Of a DNA stretch of 64,000 nt, positions 1 through 11,228 are shown in pieces. Position 1 is the stretch's first letter. Each line of letters opens with the position of its first letter. Source of the stretch: Brachypodium distachyon (Eukaryota > Streptophyta > Magnoliopsida > Poales > Poaceae); contig NC_016133.3 in the NCBI RefSeq assembly GCF_000005505.3, forward strand, positions 29,443,008-29,507,007, in the 5' to 3' direction. The translations under genes and the position numbers were made by a program. Below the pieces are notes generated by a model. That model worked only from the letters and a program-made list of their open reading frames with translations. It was not told where the DNA came from and ran no database searches.

Positions 1-2773
1 GATTTATCCGTGAACTCGCTCACGGGAAGCATCCCCAGCTCGTTTGGTAAACTCACACAGCTCACGAGGCTGGCGCTCTTCTTCAACCAGCTCACCGGCG
101 CGCTACCACCGGAGATCGGCAACATGACAGCGTTAGAAATCTTGGATGTGAACACCAACCATTTGGAAGGCGAGCTGCCCGCCGCAATCACATCGCTCAG
201 GAATCTCAAATACCTCGCCCTGTTCGACAACAACTTCAGCGGCACCATACCGCCGGACCTCGGGAAGGGGCTGAGCTTGATCGACGCGAGCTTCGCCAAC
301 AACAGCTTCTCCGGCGAGCTGCCACGGAGACTGTGTGACGGCCTCGCGCTCCAGAACTTCACGGCGAACCGCAACAAGTTCAGCGGCACGCTGCCGCCGT
401 GCCTCAAGAACTGCACGGAGCTGTACCGGGTAAGGCTGGAAGGGAACCACTTCACCGGCGACATCACGGAGGCGTTCGGTGTCCACCCCAGCTTGGTCTA
501 CCTGGACGTCTCCGAGAACAAGCTCACCGGCCGGCTATCGTCCGATTGGGGACAATGCGTCAATATCACCCTCCTGCACATGGACGGCAATGCATTATCG
601 GGCGGCATTCCGGCGGTGTTCGGGGGCATGGAGAAATTACAGGACCTCAGCCTGGCTGAGAATAATCTCTCAGGAGGTATTCCATCTGAGCTTGGTCGTC
701 TCGGCCTCTTGTTCAATCTCAACCTGAGCCATAATTACATCTCCGGCCCAATTCCGGAAAATTTGGGCAACATTTCCAAGCTGCAGAAAGTTGATTTGTC
801 AGGGAACTCGCTTACCGGGACGATACCGGTTGGCATTGGCAAGCTCAGTGCTCTAATTTTCCTGGATTTGAGCAAGAACAAGTTGTCGGGGCAGATACCA
901 AGTGAGCTCGGCAACCTGATTCAGCTGCAGATCCTGCTTGACGTGAGCAGTAACTCATTGTCGGGTCCAATCCCCTCGAATCTTGATAAGCTGAGGACTT
1001 TGCAGAAGCTGAACCTGTCACGCAACGAACTCAGTGGCTCCATACCCGCAGGATTTTCTAGCATGTCAAGCCTCGAAGCAGTTGATTTCTCTTACAATCG
1101 GCTCACTGGCAAGATACCGTCAGGGAACAATATTTTCCAGAACACTTCGGCCGATGCCTACATTGGGAACTTGGGGCTCTGTGGTAATGTGCAAGGCGTA
1201 GCTCCTTGTGATCTCAATTCTGGCAGTGCATCTTCAGGGCATCGCAGGAGAATAGTCATTGCAACAGTTGTGGTGGTGGTTGGGGTTGTGTTACTTGCAG
1301 CCGTTGCTGCTTGTCTCATACTCATGTGCAGAAGGAGGCCTTGTGAGCACAAAGTGCTGGAGGCCAACACCAACGATGCTTTTGAGTCCATGATCTGGGA
1401 AAAGGAGGGCAAGTTCACATTCTTTGACATCATGAACGCCACAGACAACTTCAATGAAACCTTCTGCATTGGTAAAGGAGGGTTTGGGACCGTGTACAGG
1501 GCCGAACTCGCAAGTGGACAGGTTGTGGCTGTAAAGCGGTTCCATGTTGCCGAGACGGGCGACATATCGGATGTGAGCAAGAAGAGCTTTGAGAACGAGA
1601 TCAAGGCGCTGACGGAGGTCCGCCACCGGAATATCGTCAAGCTCCATGGCTTCTGCACTAGTGGTGATTACATGTACCTGGTGTATGAGTGCTTGGAAAG
1701 GGGCAGCTTGGCCAAGACATTGTATGGGGAGGAAGGGAAGAAGAACCTGGATTGGGATGTGAGGATGAAGGTGATCCAGGGGGTTGCTCATGCCCTGGCC
1801 TACTTGCATCATGACTGCAACCCACCCATCGTTCATCGCGACATCACTTTGAATAATATCCTGCTTGAGTCTGATTTTGAGCCACGGTTGTGTGATTTTG
1901 GCACCGCGAAGTTACTTGGGTCTGCTTCGACAAACTGGACTTCTGTGGCAGGATCATATGGCTACATGGCTCCAGGTATGCATGGGTTTTCATTCAGACA
2001 CCTAAATCTGACTCTTTATTATTTATCTAACAATAATCATTCTTGGAAGGACTTACATAATCATTAAGTTCCCTACTGGTTCTGCAGAATATTGTGAAAT
2101 ATCATGAGACAATATGTTAATATTCCCTATTGCCAGTTAAGTTAGCAACTCCACAGTCGCATCAGCTCATCATCCCCCAGAAAACGCTTCATTGCAACAT
2201 TAAGGCACCTCTATCCTAAGCAGTTCAGCAGTTGCCACTAAAGAGATAACTACTCAGAACTAGTGCAGCGCTTCATTGCTAATATCTGAGTAATTTGGAT
2301 GAAATGTCATTGCATATGCTTGAATTCCACGAAATTCAGACAGCACTTTGCACTGTCATATCCTGCAGTACACTAACATATGTCGCTCTGATTGTTTTCA
2401 TGCAGAGTTGGCATACACAATGAGGGTAACAGAGAAATGTGATGTCTACAGCTTTGGCGTTGTTGCACTGGAAGTCATGATGGGGAAGCATCCAGGTGAC
2501 TTGCTAACCTCTCTGCCAGCCATCTCCTCGTCGCAGCAAGATGATCTACTCCTCAAGGACATACTGGATCAGCGGTTGGATCCTCCAAAGGAACAGCTTG
2601 CAGAAGAAGTCGTGTTCATCGTCAGGATAGCGCTTGCTTGCACCAGGGTAAATCCAGAATCCAGGCCTACCATGCGGTCTGTGGCACAAGAGATATCGGC
2701 ACATACTCAGGCCTACCTCTCTGAAGCGTTCAAACTGATCACGATAAGCAAGCTGACGGACTACCAGAAGTGA
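1..2773 (+). CDS. LRR receptor-like kinase (MIK2-like), 5' partial
   Basis: Plasma-membrane receptor-like serine/threonine kinase; the 5' end lies before the window (base 1 is already in frame, DLS). Exons are <1-1975 and 2406-2773. The 430-bp intron begins GTATGC and ends TGCAG, and joining restores the APE motif followed by the ELAYT segment of kinase subdomain VIII. The reading order is about 14 plant-type LRRs (LxxNxLxGxIP) to about 1140, a membrane helix at about 1252-1329, and a kinase from about 1440 onward. Visible motifs are a GKGGFG glycine loop, the VAVK lysine (1534-1536), HRD with catalytic Asp at 1840-1842 (an RD kinase), DFG at 1894-1902, and a conserved C-lobe ending at the TGA at 2771-2773. 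The [16 protein letters not shown] and MGKHPGDL stretches are typical of the MIK2/At4g08850 group of LRR-RLKs. The family perceives peptide or cell-wall cues; this gene's ligand is unknown. No break is visible in the part present. Confidence 0.93.
1976..2405 (+). other. Intron of the LRR-RLK gene
   Basis: GT (GTATGC) to AG (TGCAG) segment at the conserved position inside the activation-segment APE codon (phase 1: G from exon 1, AG from exon 2). Reading through gives an unrelated 30-residue tail and a stop at 2067, so retention would produce a kinase-truncated receptor. Confidence 0.9.
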
Positions 2774-3402
2774 TGTAGTATCTGTGTGCAGATATTTGAA
2801 GCTCCACAGGTGAAAACTGCACAGTTAATGATTCTGCAAAATTCCGTTTCAGATCCTCAAGCATGTCAGTTTACTGCCAAAGAAAAGCATTAGGAAAGCA
2901 TGCTGCGATAACCGATTGATAAAATATGGTGAAATTATCCTTAGGATTGTCGATTCTGAAATGATGTCTTGCGGTTGGGCCAATGGTTCTTTTTCCTTTG
3001 TACTATCTTTAATGCTATTATAAATATTCTTTGTTTTTCCTGTGAATGGCTAGACTGTAAGGATGTAACTGTAAGATAGAGAATAAAGAGGCAAGTTCAT
3101 GTGGACCAAAAAATCATTGTCGGAATGGATCATGGATATATTTATGTGATACTGGAATCGTTTCATGTGCCGTTGCATCAAGAGTTCCACTGAAATCAGA
3201 AAAGTATTGCCTGCTGCAGGACTGGACGTTGATGGGGAAGCTAAACTAATACGGGGCATACACTCTGCTGTAGAGTGTAGAGTGTAGCTTTGAGGTTCCG
3301 CTTCTTTATCTTTCGTTGCACAACTTTAGACCTTTTTTCCTTCTTATAATTGAAAAAAAAAATCTTCTCTTCTTAAGTGGAGCTTCAGCTGTGACTAGGG
3401 TG

Positions 3403-3441
3403 GTGTGTGTGTGTGGGGGGGGGGGGGGGGGGGGGGGGGGG
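3403..3441. repeat. (GT)n followed by a 27-G homopolymer
   Basis: A short GT run is followed by 27 consecutive G at 3415-3441. Such a tract can form G-quadruplexes and is a frequent site of sequencing or assembly length error. Confidence 0.95.
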
Positions 3442-3627
3442 AGAGGTCGGATCGTGGACACATCCGACTTCTGGAGGATAGTGTAGACGGCCGTCGTGAC
3501 GAAGAGCCTAGCGGAGCTGGTTTTGGGGGAAATGAGTCGATCACGTCAGGACTGCAGCTTGGACTCGACACTTGGGCAGCCTGGCCAAAATGCTGCTTTA
3601 CGGGAGCACATCGCAAAGTCACAACGC

Positions 3628-3706
3628 GCGGTCATCCCTTGCTTTGCTGTTGGAGAGCAACGGTAACCGAGCGCCCCAGACCGGTCATCCCTTGCTTTGC
3701 TGTTCG
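3628..3706 (+). repeat. Short direct repeat pair (about 22 bp)
   Basis: The block ending CCCTTGCTTTGCTGTT occurs at about 3629-3651 and again at about 3683-3704, some 54 bp apart, in otherwise unannotated DNA. Confidence 0.8.
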
Positions 3707-4261
3707 CCGAGCGTGGCCCGTACGCGGAGGGAAGGCGGGAGGCAGCGTTGGCGCAGACAGCGGTGTTCGGGCTCCCAGAAGTCGTGCCTGCGCGGCGGTG
3801 AAATGCACTCCAGGTGTTCCACGGAACGTATCGTCGACGCGCTCCATTTTTTTTCTTGAATCCAGATTTCCAGAGCAGGGCACTATGCGGTCAGATATTG
3901 GCATGGAAAGGGAACAACGCACGGTACAGCGGGAGACGCTGTCCGTTCCTGGGATCCTATCATCAGCGTCTCGCCGTCGCTCGCTGCACACTCGCTTTCC
4001 CGAGTCGTCTCGCTCTTCGCGCGGTCTTCTGTCGTGTGAAACGTTGCACGCCGTGCTCCAGAATTCCACAGCGAAGACCGGAAATTCTAATTTACCGGAG
4101 CGGTACATGTCAAAGTTTAATCGACCGTTCACCCTCTCCTTCGAGATTCTTTTTTTTTTTCAGGTTCCGTAGATTTTTATTGCGTATAGCTACCTATCCA
4201 AACGTGGGTCCCAGGCCCCTAGATGTGACGTGGTTGCTGGTTAGGGAAGACAACGATACAC

Positions 4262-4556
4262 TGACACATTTTGATTTTTGTACAAATTATTTGAGCGTCT
4301 AAACGAACTCGAGAGTTTGTTTAAGATGTTCTTTCCCACCTGGATAAAAAGTTTCAAAAAGTTTCGAGCAAATTCAAAATCTCGGCCAATCTCCACCGAT
4401 ACTTGTACTACACCAACACATTTTGATAGTTGTACAAATTATTTGGTGGTCCAAACGGAATCAGAATTTGATGAAAGTATGATGGTTGGTTTAAGATGGT
4501 GTTTCGGACCTGCAGAAAAAGTTTCAAATTTTTTTGGAGCAAATTCAAAATGAAAA
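4262..4556 (+). repeat. Diverged tandem duplication of about 145 bp
   Basis: Two neighbouring blocks, about 4262-4375 and 4408-4556, share the order CACATTTTGAT, TTGTACAAATTATTTG, AAACG, GTTTAAGATG, AAAAAGTTTCAAA, GAGCAAATTCAAAAT. It is followed to about 4960 by AT-rich DNA that repeats a GAAACAnTnnTGTTTCAATnAA-like word. Confidence 0.7.
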
Positions 4557-5023
4557 TTTCATTGAAACAATAGTGTTGCAAGTTAAAAAGACAAAGTTGA
4601 AAGGTTTGAAATAGAATCTAATTATTGAAACGTTAGTGTCCTAAGGATTGCCGATTGAAACATTGGTGTCTCAGTAAATTTTCTTATGCAATTTCAATCA
4701 TATAGGAATAAGTTTAAATCTTGCCGATTGAAACAGTAATGTTTCAATAAACTTTCATATGTACGGTCAATGGAAATATTCGTGTCTCAATGAAACTAGT
4801 GTTTCAATGTTAGTTCAATATTTGACCTTTGGAATAATGATTGGTGCTAACGAAATTTCAATAATTTGTCAATGAAAGTTCAATGGTACACACATATTTT
4901 TTGAATTATGCATCAATGAAACAATCGTACGTTTGGATTTCAATGAGATATCTTTAAAATTTCAGAGCTAGCAGTACCTAATCATAAAGCTTGCATGCAT
5001 GCAGTAGCCGGTCCCGTGCCTGC

Positions 5024-5507
5024 TGACGTGGTTATGACTAACCACGTACTCGACTCGAGTATACCTGGTACAGCCCAGCTGAGGGCCCACAAGGAAGCCT
5101 ATTTCGACTTCAGGAGTCTACATGCCAAATATTGCGATTCAAGACAAGGAAGGTTAATTAGAGTATATCTCCTCATCGTAGCCGACTTGGACTCTACCTG
5201 AGACCTGAGTTCCTGCATATATAAAGGACAAGGAGGGGAAGCCAAGAGGACACCCCAACTTAGGTAGAAGTCGCCTAGACGCACTCGACGACTCGATGCC
5301 TCTAAACTCTGCGGCACCCCATTGTAATTGACTCATCAATAAAGATCCGACAAATAGGACGTAGGGGTATTACCTCATCGAGGGCCCTAAACCTGGGTAA
5401 ATCGTGTCCCCTGTTTCCTTGTTAGCCGATGAGTTCGCCAACACACACTCATCTTTCCTTGATACAAGTCCATCAATATGGACATTGTCGAAGTTACATC
5501 TTCGTCA
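5024..5507 (+). repeat. 5' LTR of outer retrotransposon
   Basis: 484 bp beginning TGACG and ending CGTCA (5-bp terminal inverted repeat, canonical TG...CA). It aligns end to end with 24240-24724 at roughly nine in ten positions by eye, most differences being transitions. A TATATAAA box lies at about 5218-5225. Confidence 0.93.
5218..5225 (+). promoter_or_regulatory. TATA box of the 5' LTR
   Basis: TATATAAA inside the LTR at the usual U3/R position. The 3' LTR keeps the same box at about 24434-24441. Confidence 0.6.
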
Positions 5508-5508
5508 T

Positions 5509-5526
5509 TGGCGCCGTCTGTAGGAA
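5509..5526 (+). other. Primer-binding site-like sequence
   Basis: TGGCGCCGTCTGTAGGAA starts one base after the LTR end, where a tRNA 3' end would prime minus-strand synthesis. The TGGCGCCG start is common in plant gypsy elements; I do not assign the tRNA. Confidence 0.75.
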
Positions 5527-5661
5527 AGAAGTGTGTTGGAAACACGACCTCGGCGGTTTCAGACTCTTCAAACCCGTCGTCGACTCAATACCTTTGGGTC
5601 CTTTCACTTTACAGCTCACCCTCCTGCCAGCCGCACGGTATTCGACGCGCTTGATATTGGC

Positions 5662-6670
5662 ATGGATCTCGCGTTCGGGGAGTTCTATCTCCGAGCCAAC
5701 AAAACTGGCATCCTTCGACTACCAGATCTAACTGCTCCAACTCGAGACAAGACGCTTCTTCCTTCACCTTCAGGTAAGATCCCGCTGACGGATCTGGCAG
5801 AACCACTCGAAGGGCAGGACTCCCTCGAGACTCCCTCCGGGGTCGAAGCCAATTCACCTTGTTGCGCAGAAAGCCCCGTCCCAAGCGACGCTGGCGACTG
5901 CCTGGAACAAGAAGGCTGCCATGGCAGCAGCAATCCTGCGCCCAAGTGTGCCATCGCCCAAGTCTTTGTGACAAACCCTGTCACCTCAACTCCTTTGACT
6001 GCAGATATGATTCTAAATCCGCAAGGTGGTCATCAAGCAGCGGAGAAGTCGCAGGTTCAAGCAGCCCTTGACTCGGGAGTTCTCATGGATGATCCAACTC
6101 CTGCAGAGTTGGAATTATATGCAAACTCCTTGGCCAAGAACCGCTTCAACTTGGTCAAAGAAAAAGAAGAGTTTGTTAAGCAACAGAAGCTCGAAGCTGA
6201 CAAACTTAAGAAGATAGAGGTGGAACTTCAAGCGTCCTTAAAGGATTGGCCAGAGTCACCCGACACTTTGGGCAGAAGCGCTCCCCTTCTTCGAACCGCC
6301 CATCGCGGGTCCCGTTTCCATAAACAACCGAGGAAGACAGAACACACGCGGTTCGCGATCTCTCCTCAAGCTTCCTGTCAGTAGATGATCGCAACGAGCC
6401 GATACTTGGGATTAATGAAGAGGCACTCCGAGCTGCGAGTACTTATCTACAGTCAATCCCACTACCAACAATGACCCGCGCTGGTGCGTCCGCGAGCACA
6501 TCCTTAATGGATTAGCTAAAGCGAGAGCTTCGTGTATCAAGCAAAACCTGACCGCCCTGCCTCATAAGGATGGCGAGCCTCAGCATGATCGCCGATCGCC
6601 CGACTCGGGTCAAAATGAGCACAGGCAAAAACCTCACAGAAGGAGTTAATCTCCTCGTTGAGCTGGTAGC
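5662..6670 (+). pseudogene. Outer element gag, N-terminal part (degenerate)
   Basis: The open frame from ATG 5662 to the stop at 6384 gives about 240 residues. It starts MDLAFGEFYLRANKTG and includes a charged, probably coiled-coil stretch (about 6085-6240, many K/E/L) typical of the N-terminal part of Tat-type gag. After 6384 the coding signal continues in shifted frames up to the solo LTR at 6671. The capsid domain lies beyond that LTR (7531-7945). Gag would form the retrotransposon's particle; here it cannot, because of frameshifts and two insertions. The start at 5662 is the first ATG in this frame after the PBS; earlier in-frame codons exist only with non-ATG starts. Confidence 0.7.
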
Positions 6671-7530
6671 TGTCGGAGCACGGGTCTCCAGCACCGGGTA
6701 TGCCGAGTACCCCCTTTTTTGGTTCGGTGGAGGGCGAGGTGATTGCTCCGGCGATCGCCGGCGTGGCGATAGACACGAAGTGTAGACACGAGAATTTACC
6801 CAGGTTCAGGCCACCCGGAGGTGTAATACCCTACGTCTTGCTTTGGAGTTGTATTTCCTTGTATGGGTTTTACAGGTTGCCGGGGAACTCCCGGGCTTTG
6901 CTACTTGTCCCTCTAAGGGCTTGGCTACTTGGGTGAATGCTGAACTGAACCGAACATAACCCTTTGACCGGAGGCATCGGTCCTCCTTTTATAAACAAGG
7001 GGATACCACAGGTGCCTATGCATGCAGCGTGACACGTTTCCCAAACGCGTGTCACAGCCACATGAAAAACATTTTTGTTCATCCATGCTGGACGCCATGC
7101 AGCGCCCGGTCTACTGTACACGGTAGAAAAAATGGTTCGTGGGGTGGTCACCCTAGCCTTGCTAAGTAAGACTAGGCCTGTTGATAAAACTCCTGTCGGT
7201 GCATTAAATGCACTGCGTACGCCGTCTTCTCCTGTCTTCACTGTTCTGCGGGTCCCGCCTACATGCCTGAGCGTGGGTTGCTGGGGTGCCCCTTCCCGGC
7301 TAGTACCCCCGGCTAGTTGCCGAGGGGCGTTTCTTCAACTTCCCAGGACCGGGGTTCCCCGGGGCTTCTTGTACTTGGCCCTTAGCTTCTCCTTCACCAA
7401 GGGCCGTCTCCTCGAGGCAGGCTTCCTGGACTCGTCGCTTCCCAGGAGGCCTTCCTGACGAGGCTTCGTCATTGGCGACCCACGCGTCCTGTATCAGTGG
7501 GACCCCGTCGGCCACTGGTACGACAGTAGC
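6666..7530 (-). mobile_element. Solo LTR inserted in gag, with 5-bp target duplication
   Basis: The LTR is 6671-7525 (855 bp), beginning TGTCG and ending CGACA. It is flanked on both sides by GTAGC (6666-6670 and 7526-7530), a perfect 5-bp target-site duplication. There is no second LTR or internal domain, so it is the product of LTR-LTR recombination. Orientation is inferred as minus from a TTTATAAAAGG-type TATA box on that strand (plus positions about 6986-6996), though TATAAA also reads on the plus strand. Its family was not recognised. Confidence 0.88.
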
Positions 7531-7945
7531 CGCCTAGCCGGCTGAAGGGAGGACTCTCCTGATTCAGACCACGAAGCGTGTGGAGCACCATGCTTCAGTC
7601 GTCAGATTCACCGATCCAGGATCCCAAGAAATTTCAAGCCACCTTCTGACCTAGCCAAATATGACGGAATGCAGAAACCCAGAACCTGGTTGGAGGACTA
7701 CCTCACCGGGGTTCGGTGCCAAGGTGGAACTCGAACCACCGCTATGCAGTATCTTCAACTCCAGCTCAGGGATCTGGCTCGCACCTGGTTAAACAGCTTG
7801 CGCGACGGTGAGCTCACTTCATGGGACGAGCGGGTACAAGCTTTCACACGCAATTTCAAAGCCACATAGAAACGACCAGTGTCTCTCGAACAACTCCGAT
7901 CGTGTGTTCAGTACGAGAGAGAGTCTATACGCTCTTATATCCAGC
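7531..7945 (+). pseudogene. Outer element gag, capsid part
   Basis: A clear retrotransposon gag (capsid) segment: LAKYDGMQKPRTWLEDYLTG, then TAMQYLQLQLRDLARTWL, then TSWDERVQAFTRNFKAT, a stop at 7867-7869, and in the same frame SLEQLRSCVQYERESIRSY. This is the retrotrans_gag fold seen in plant gypsy elements. The similarity ends near 7945, where the inner element's DNA begins. The stop and the insertions make it non-functional. Confidence 0.8.
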
Positions 7946-8021
7946 GGCGGGCACTCCCCATTGCCTCCTCCCAAGCTCTCCGCACCCCAACTCTGAAAAA
8001 ACCACCTCTCCACCTTCGCCG

Positions 8022-11000
8022 ATGTTTTTCAAGGGCCAGAACCGTCCCAAGGGAGCACCAGCAAGGGGGGAATGCGCGAGAAGGCCAGTAAGAAGGAGCT
8101 GTCAGACCGGGCCCGGAAGGATGAGGAAATGCGGGCTAAGTTCGCCTTGTTCCCCCCTCCCCCCCGGTTACAACGGCGAGGGGGTCGACAAGCTGGTCTT
8201 GGCACTGGCCACCAAGCACAATGAGTACGGCCCGACGCGGATTCTCCCCGTCGGCGCGGAGCGTGACCCGTAGTACTTCTGGATGTTCGGGAGGTTCATC
8301 CTTGCCGGGTTCGTGCCGCCGCACTCCTACTTCCTCTCGGCCATCATGGAGACCTACGGGCTCATCATGGCGCAGCTTCACCCCACGTCGTTCTTCACAT
8401 TGGCCATCTTCCAACACCTCGGTGAAGCCTTCGTGGGGGTGATGCCGTCGGTGGCTCTATTCCGCCACTACTACTATCAGAGGGTGGAGAAGAAGGCTCC
8501 CTTGTCCTCGGGACTAGTGTTCTGATTCCGCGATAGGATCAAATTGGAGTTCATCGAGCTAGGGAAGAAGAAGATCGAGGACGAGTGGCGCCGCGACTGG
8601 TGCTGGGTGCGGACGGACGAGCTCCAGGAGTTCCACGAGGAGCCCCTCGAGCCTCCGAAGGGCTCAGACGACTGGATGCTCCGCGACCAGAAGGATGAGC
8701 AGCTAGCCCCAATCTGCGCAAAGATCAAGGCGCTTCATGAGGCTGGGCTCACGGACACGGATGTGGCACGCCACTTCATCGGGAGGCGTGTGGCTCCCCT
8801 GTAGCGGCACTCACATCCGGCGTGGATGTACACCGGGGCCGGCGACCGGACCCGGCTGCAGCGCACGGACCTCCTTCCGGAGGAGGTGCAATTCTGGGTG
8901 AAGGGCATCACCGGCAAGGACGAACCTTACTGGCTGCCCCCGCTTGGAGCGCACCCGCTCCACGCCGGGATTCCGAACCCGGGAGCCCGGGATCTCCCAC
9001 TCTGCAACGAGTGGGGGATCGTGGAGGACCCCTCGGTGCAACCTTCCCCCCCGTCGTCCAGGCCCCGCAAGGGCAAGGAGCCGGCTGCCGACTCGGGGAA
9101 GGGGAGCCAAGGCCAGGCCTCCACCAGGGCGGAGGGCTCGGACTCCGACGACTCCTTGCTGGGCGTCGGGGGAGACCTCAGCGACGACGATGACGACGAC
9201 GACGCTCCCCCGGCAATCGGCGGTTCGCGCCGGAGCGGGTGAGCAGGTAGAAGGCTAGCCCGCAGCCTCAGGAGCGTCACGGCGACGTGGGGGCTGGGGC
9301 CTCCAGCGGCAGCGACGCGGCTGCAGCAGCCACCCCGACCACCCCGGCAGCTCTGACAGCTCCCCCCGCGCGAAGCGGCTCTCCGGCGAGGAGGCTGAAG
9401 CTCAAATCGGCGGGGTAAGTTCAATGTTGTCCAAAACACCTTTGATTTCACAAATTTTTTGTGTGCCTGACTAACTTGTTCTTGTGCTTTCTAGTTCGTC
9501 GAGGAAGAGGGGGCAGATCAGCACGTCGCCAGCGCCCCGACCAAGAAGCCCCGCCCGATGTCGGGCGGCAGCGATGGAGACGCTGCTGACGCGGCGCGGT
9601 GACGGCGACAGCGGCAGCGGCCGTTGGTGCTCTTCGTGCTGCGTGTCTCCCGTACTTGACGCAGGTGCTCTTCGTGCAGTTGCCAGGGAGGTTCCGGCTG
9701 CGCCCGCGCCCATAGAGGCGCGGGTAATCGACCCCACCAGTGAGGTCGACGATGATGCTCCGGCGGAGGTTGCCTCCGTCGGAGCCCTTACCGTGACTGC
9801 TGCCGCAGGTGACGCTACGCAGGGGGTGCCATCTGAGGCGGGTGACACGTAGCAGCCTCCGCTAGCCGGAGCAGGCGGTAACGCTCTGGAGAAGCCCCCG
9901 AGCCCCCAGCCCACTCCTTTGGACGGGCAAGGAGTAGCAGGGCTCGGCCAGGCCGGGGGCGCGTCGTCAAATCCCGACACGCCCTCGGGATTGCAAACGG
10001 TCGCGGCGAGGTCCTCCTCCTCCGCTGGAGCCGCCTTCAGCCCGGGAGCATGTGAGCTTGCGAGGCAGACATGGGGTCGGATTACTTTCCACCCCAGCGT
10101 GTTCCAGCAAGGACACCAAGTGATCGACAACATCCAGCAGCACCACACCCGCGTAGTGATGGAGCTGGGCGCAGCGTGACGGGAGGCGGAGGAGCAGCGC
10201 ACCGAGCTGCAGTGGCTCCGGAAGGAGCTCCAGCAGGCGCGGCAAGTCGGGGCGACGCTTGCGGTGCAAGGGGTGCCGGAGGCGGAAGTCCTCCAGTAGC
10301 TGTGGGATCTCCAGCAAGAGCACCAGCGGGAGCTCGAGCTGGTGAAAGCCACTCATGCCAAGAGCGAGGAGGAGCACCAGCCGGCTCTGGACTCATTCCA
10401 AGGGCGTCTCCGAGAGAAGACGGACTTACCGTCCGGCTACTCTCTGGAGATCCAGCGTCTCCGCCGCGAGGTCGAAGAGCTAGAGACGGTGGCTGCAACC
10501 AAAGCCTCGGCGCGCCGGGAGAAGGAGCTGCAGGACCAGGCTGCTCCCGGGAGCGCGAGCTCACGGTGCAGCTCAAGGCCGCCCAAGATGCCAGCTCGTC
10601 CCTTCAGGGCGAGCTCGACGCGGTGCGGCAGGAACTCCGGCTGATCGACGACGACAACACCAAGAAGGCGTCCGAGATCGGTAGGCTGAAGTCCGAGTGC
10701 CGCGAGCACAAGCTGCAGGCCCAGGAGGCTCGCGGTGCGTGCACCGAGCTGCGGGCCCGCAGGACAGGGGAGGTGGCTAGGCTGAAGAAGCTGGCGGACT
10801 CAGCGGTGGAGGCGCTGCAGGGGTTCGACATCCCTGTGGCTTCCTTTGATGGGGCAGACATGGGCAGCTTCACTTCTTTCTTCGCGGACTTCATCGGCCG
10901 GCTGAGCGGCCTGCAGAGTTGCGTTACAGCCTTCGGGGACCGGCAAGTCGGCCTTGCGGCCGAGTAGGTCGCCGGACAAATTCTCACCCGGGTCCACTCC

Positions 11001-11228
11001 GCCCACCCTGACTTCCCATTCGAGTTGGTCTTCGACGCCTGGTCGGATGAGGAAGAGGCCAAGACCCACCGGGAGGCGGTGCAGGGCGTCGTGGATGAGA
11101 TGGTGGCACGGATACAGGGCAAGATCGATGAAGACGAAGCCGCTGCTGAGGAGGTTGCCGGAGAAGCCCCCGATGCCGTGGATGCGCTCGGCACCGACGC
11201 AGCCGCCCCGGGAGCACCTCCCGCATGA
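8022..11228 (+). pseudogene. Antisense ORF of inner element (putative gypsy-type transposon domain, PF04195-like, plus coiled coil)
   Basis: Coding signal on the strand opposite to the element's pol. Possible starts are ATG 8022 or 8072. From about 8170 to 8940 it reads as the plant 'putative gypsy type transposon' domain: YFWMFGRFILAGFVPP, then HPTSFFTLAIFQHLGEAFVG and WRRDWCWVRT, then LPEEVQFWVKGI. An acidic, proline/serine-rich middle (about 9000-10000) follows, then a long coiled coil (about 10180-10800) and a C-terminal domain ending PGAPPA and a stop at 11226-11228. An 80-bp GTAAGT...CTAG segment (9415-9494) behaves as an in-frame intron. In-frame stops lie at 8271 TAG, 8523 TGA, 8802 TAG, 9850 TAG, 10177 TGA, 10297 TAG and 10965 TAG, with frameshifts near 8155 (C-run), 9243-9299 and 10550. 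Antisense ORFs at this place are known in Grande/Tat-type elements; their role is not established. Confidence 0.8.
9415..9494 (+). other. Probable intron in the antisense ORF
   Basis: GTAAGT at 9415-9420 and a T-rich CTTTCTAG at 9487-9494. Upstream the frame ends LKLKSA + GG; joined to T at 9495 it continues as SSRKRGQ in the frame that stays open to 9849. Unspliced, the two frames do not connect. Confidence 0.6.

Larger units (their letters stand above)
2774..5023. other. RLK 3' flank and intergenic DNA without a recognised gene
   Basis: This holds the RLK 3' untranslated region (AT-rich, no poly(A) signal singled out), then a G homopolymer at 3415-3441, a GC-richer stretch at about 3450-4130 with no homology I recognise, and AT-rich repetitive DNA up to the retroelement LTR. 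Open frames here, the longest about 255 codons across 3405-4172, start inside the G-run or lack protein-like composition; I do not call them. Confidence 0.6.

Noticed and set aside
3405..4172. 255-codon plus-strand open frame
   Set aside because: Begins in the GT/G homopolymer without an ATG; Arg/Ser-rich with no family resemblance and overlapping equal-length frames on the other strand.
9471..10352. 293-codon minus-strand open frame
   Set aside because: Lies opposite the antisense-ORF coding signal of the retroelement; Ser/Ala/Cys-rich shadow.
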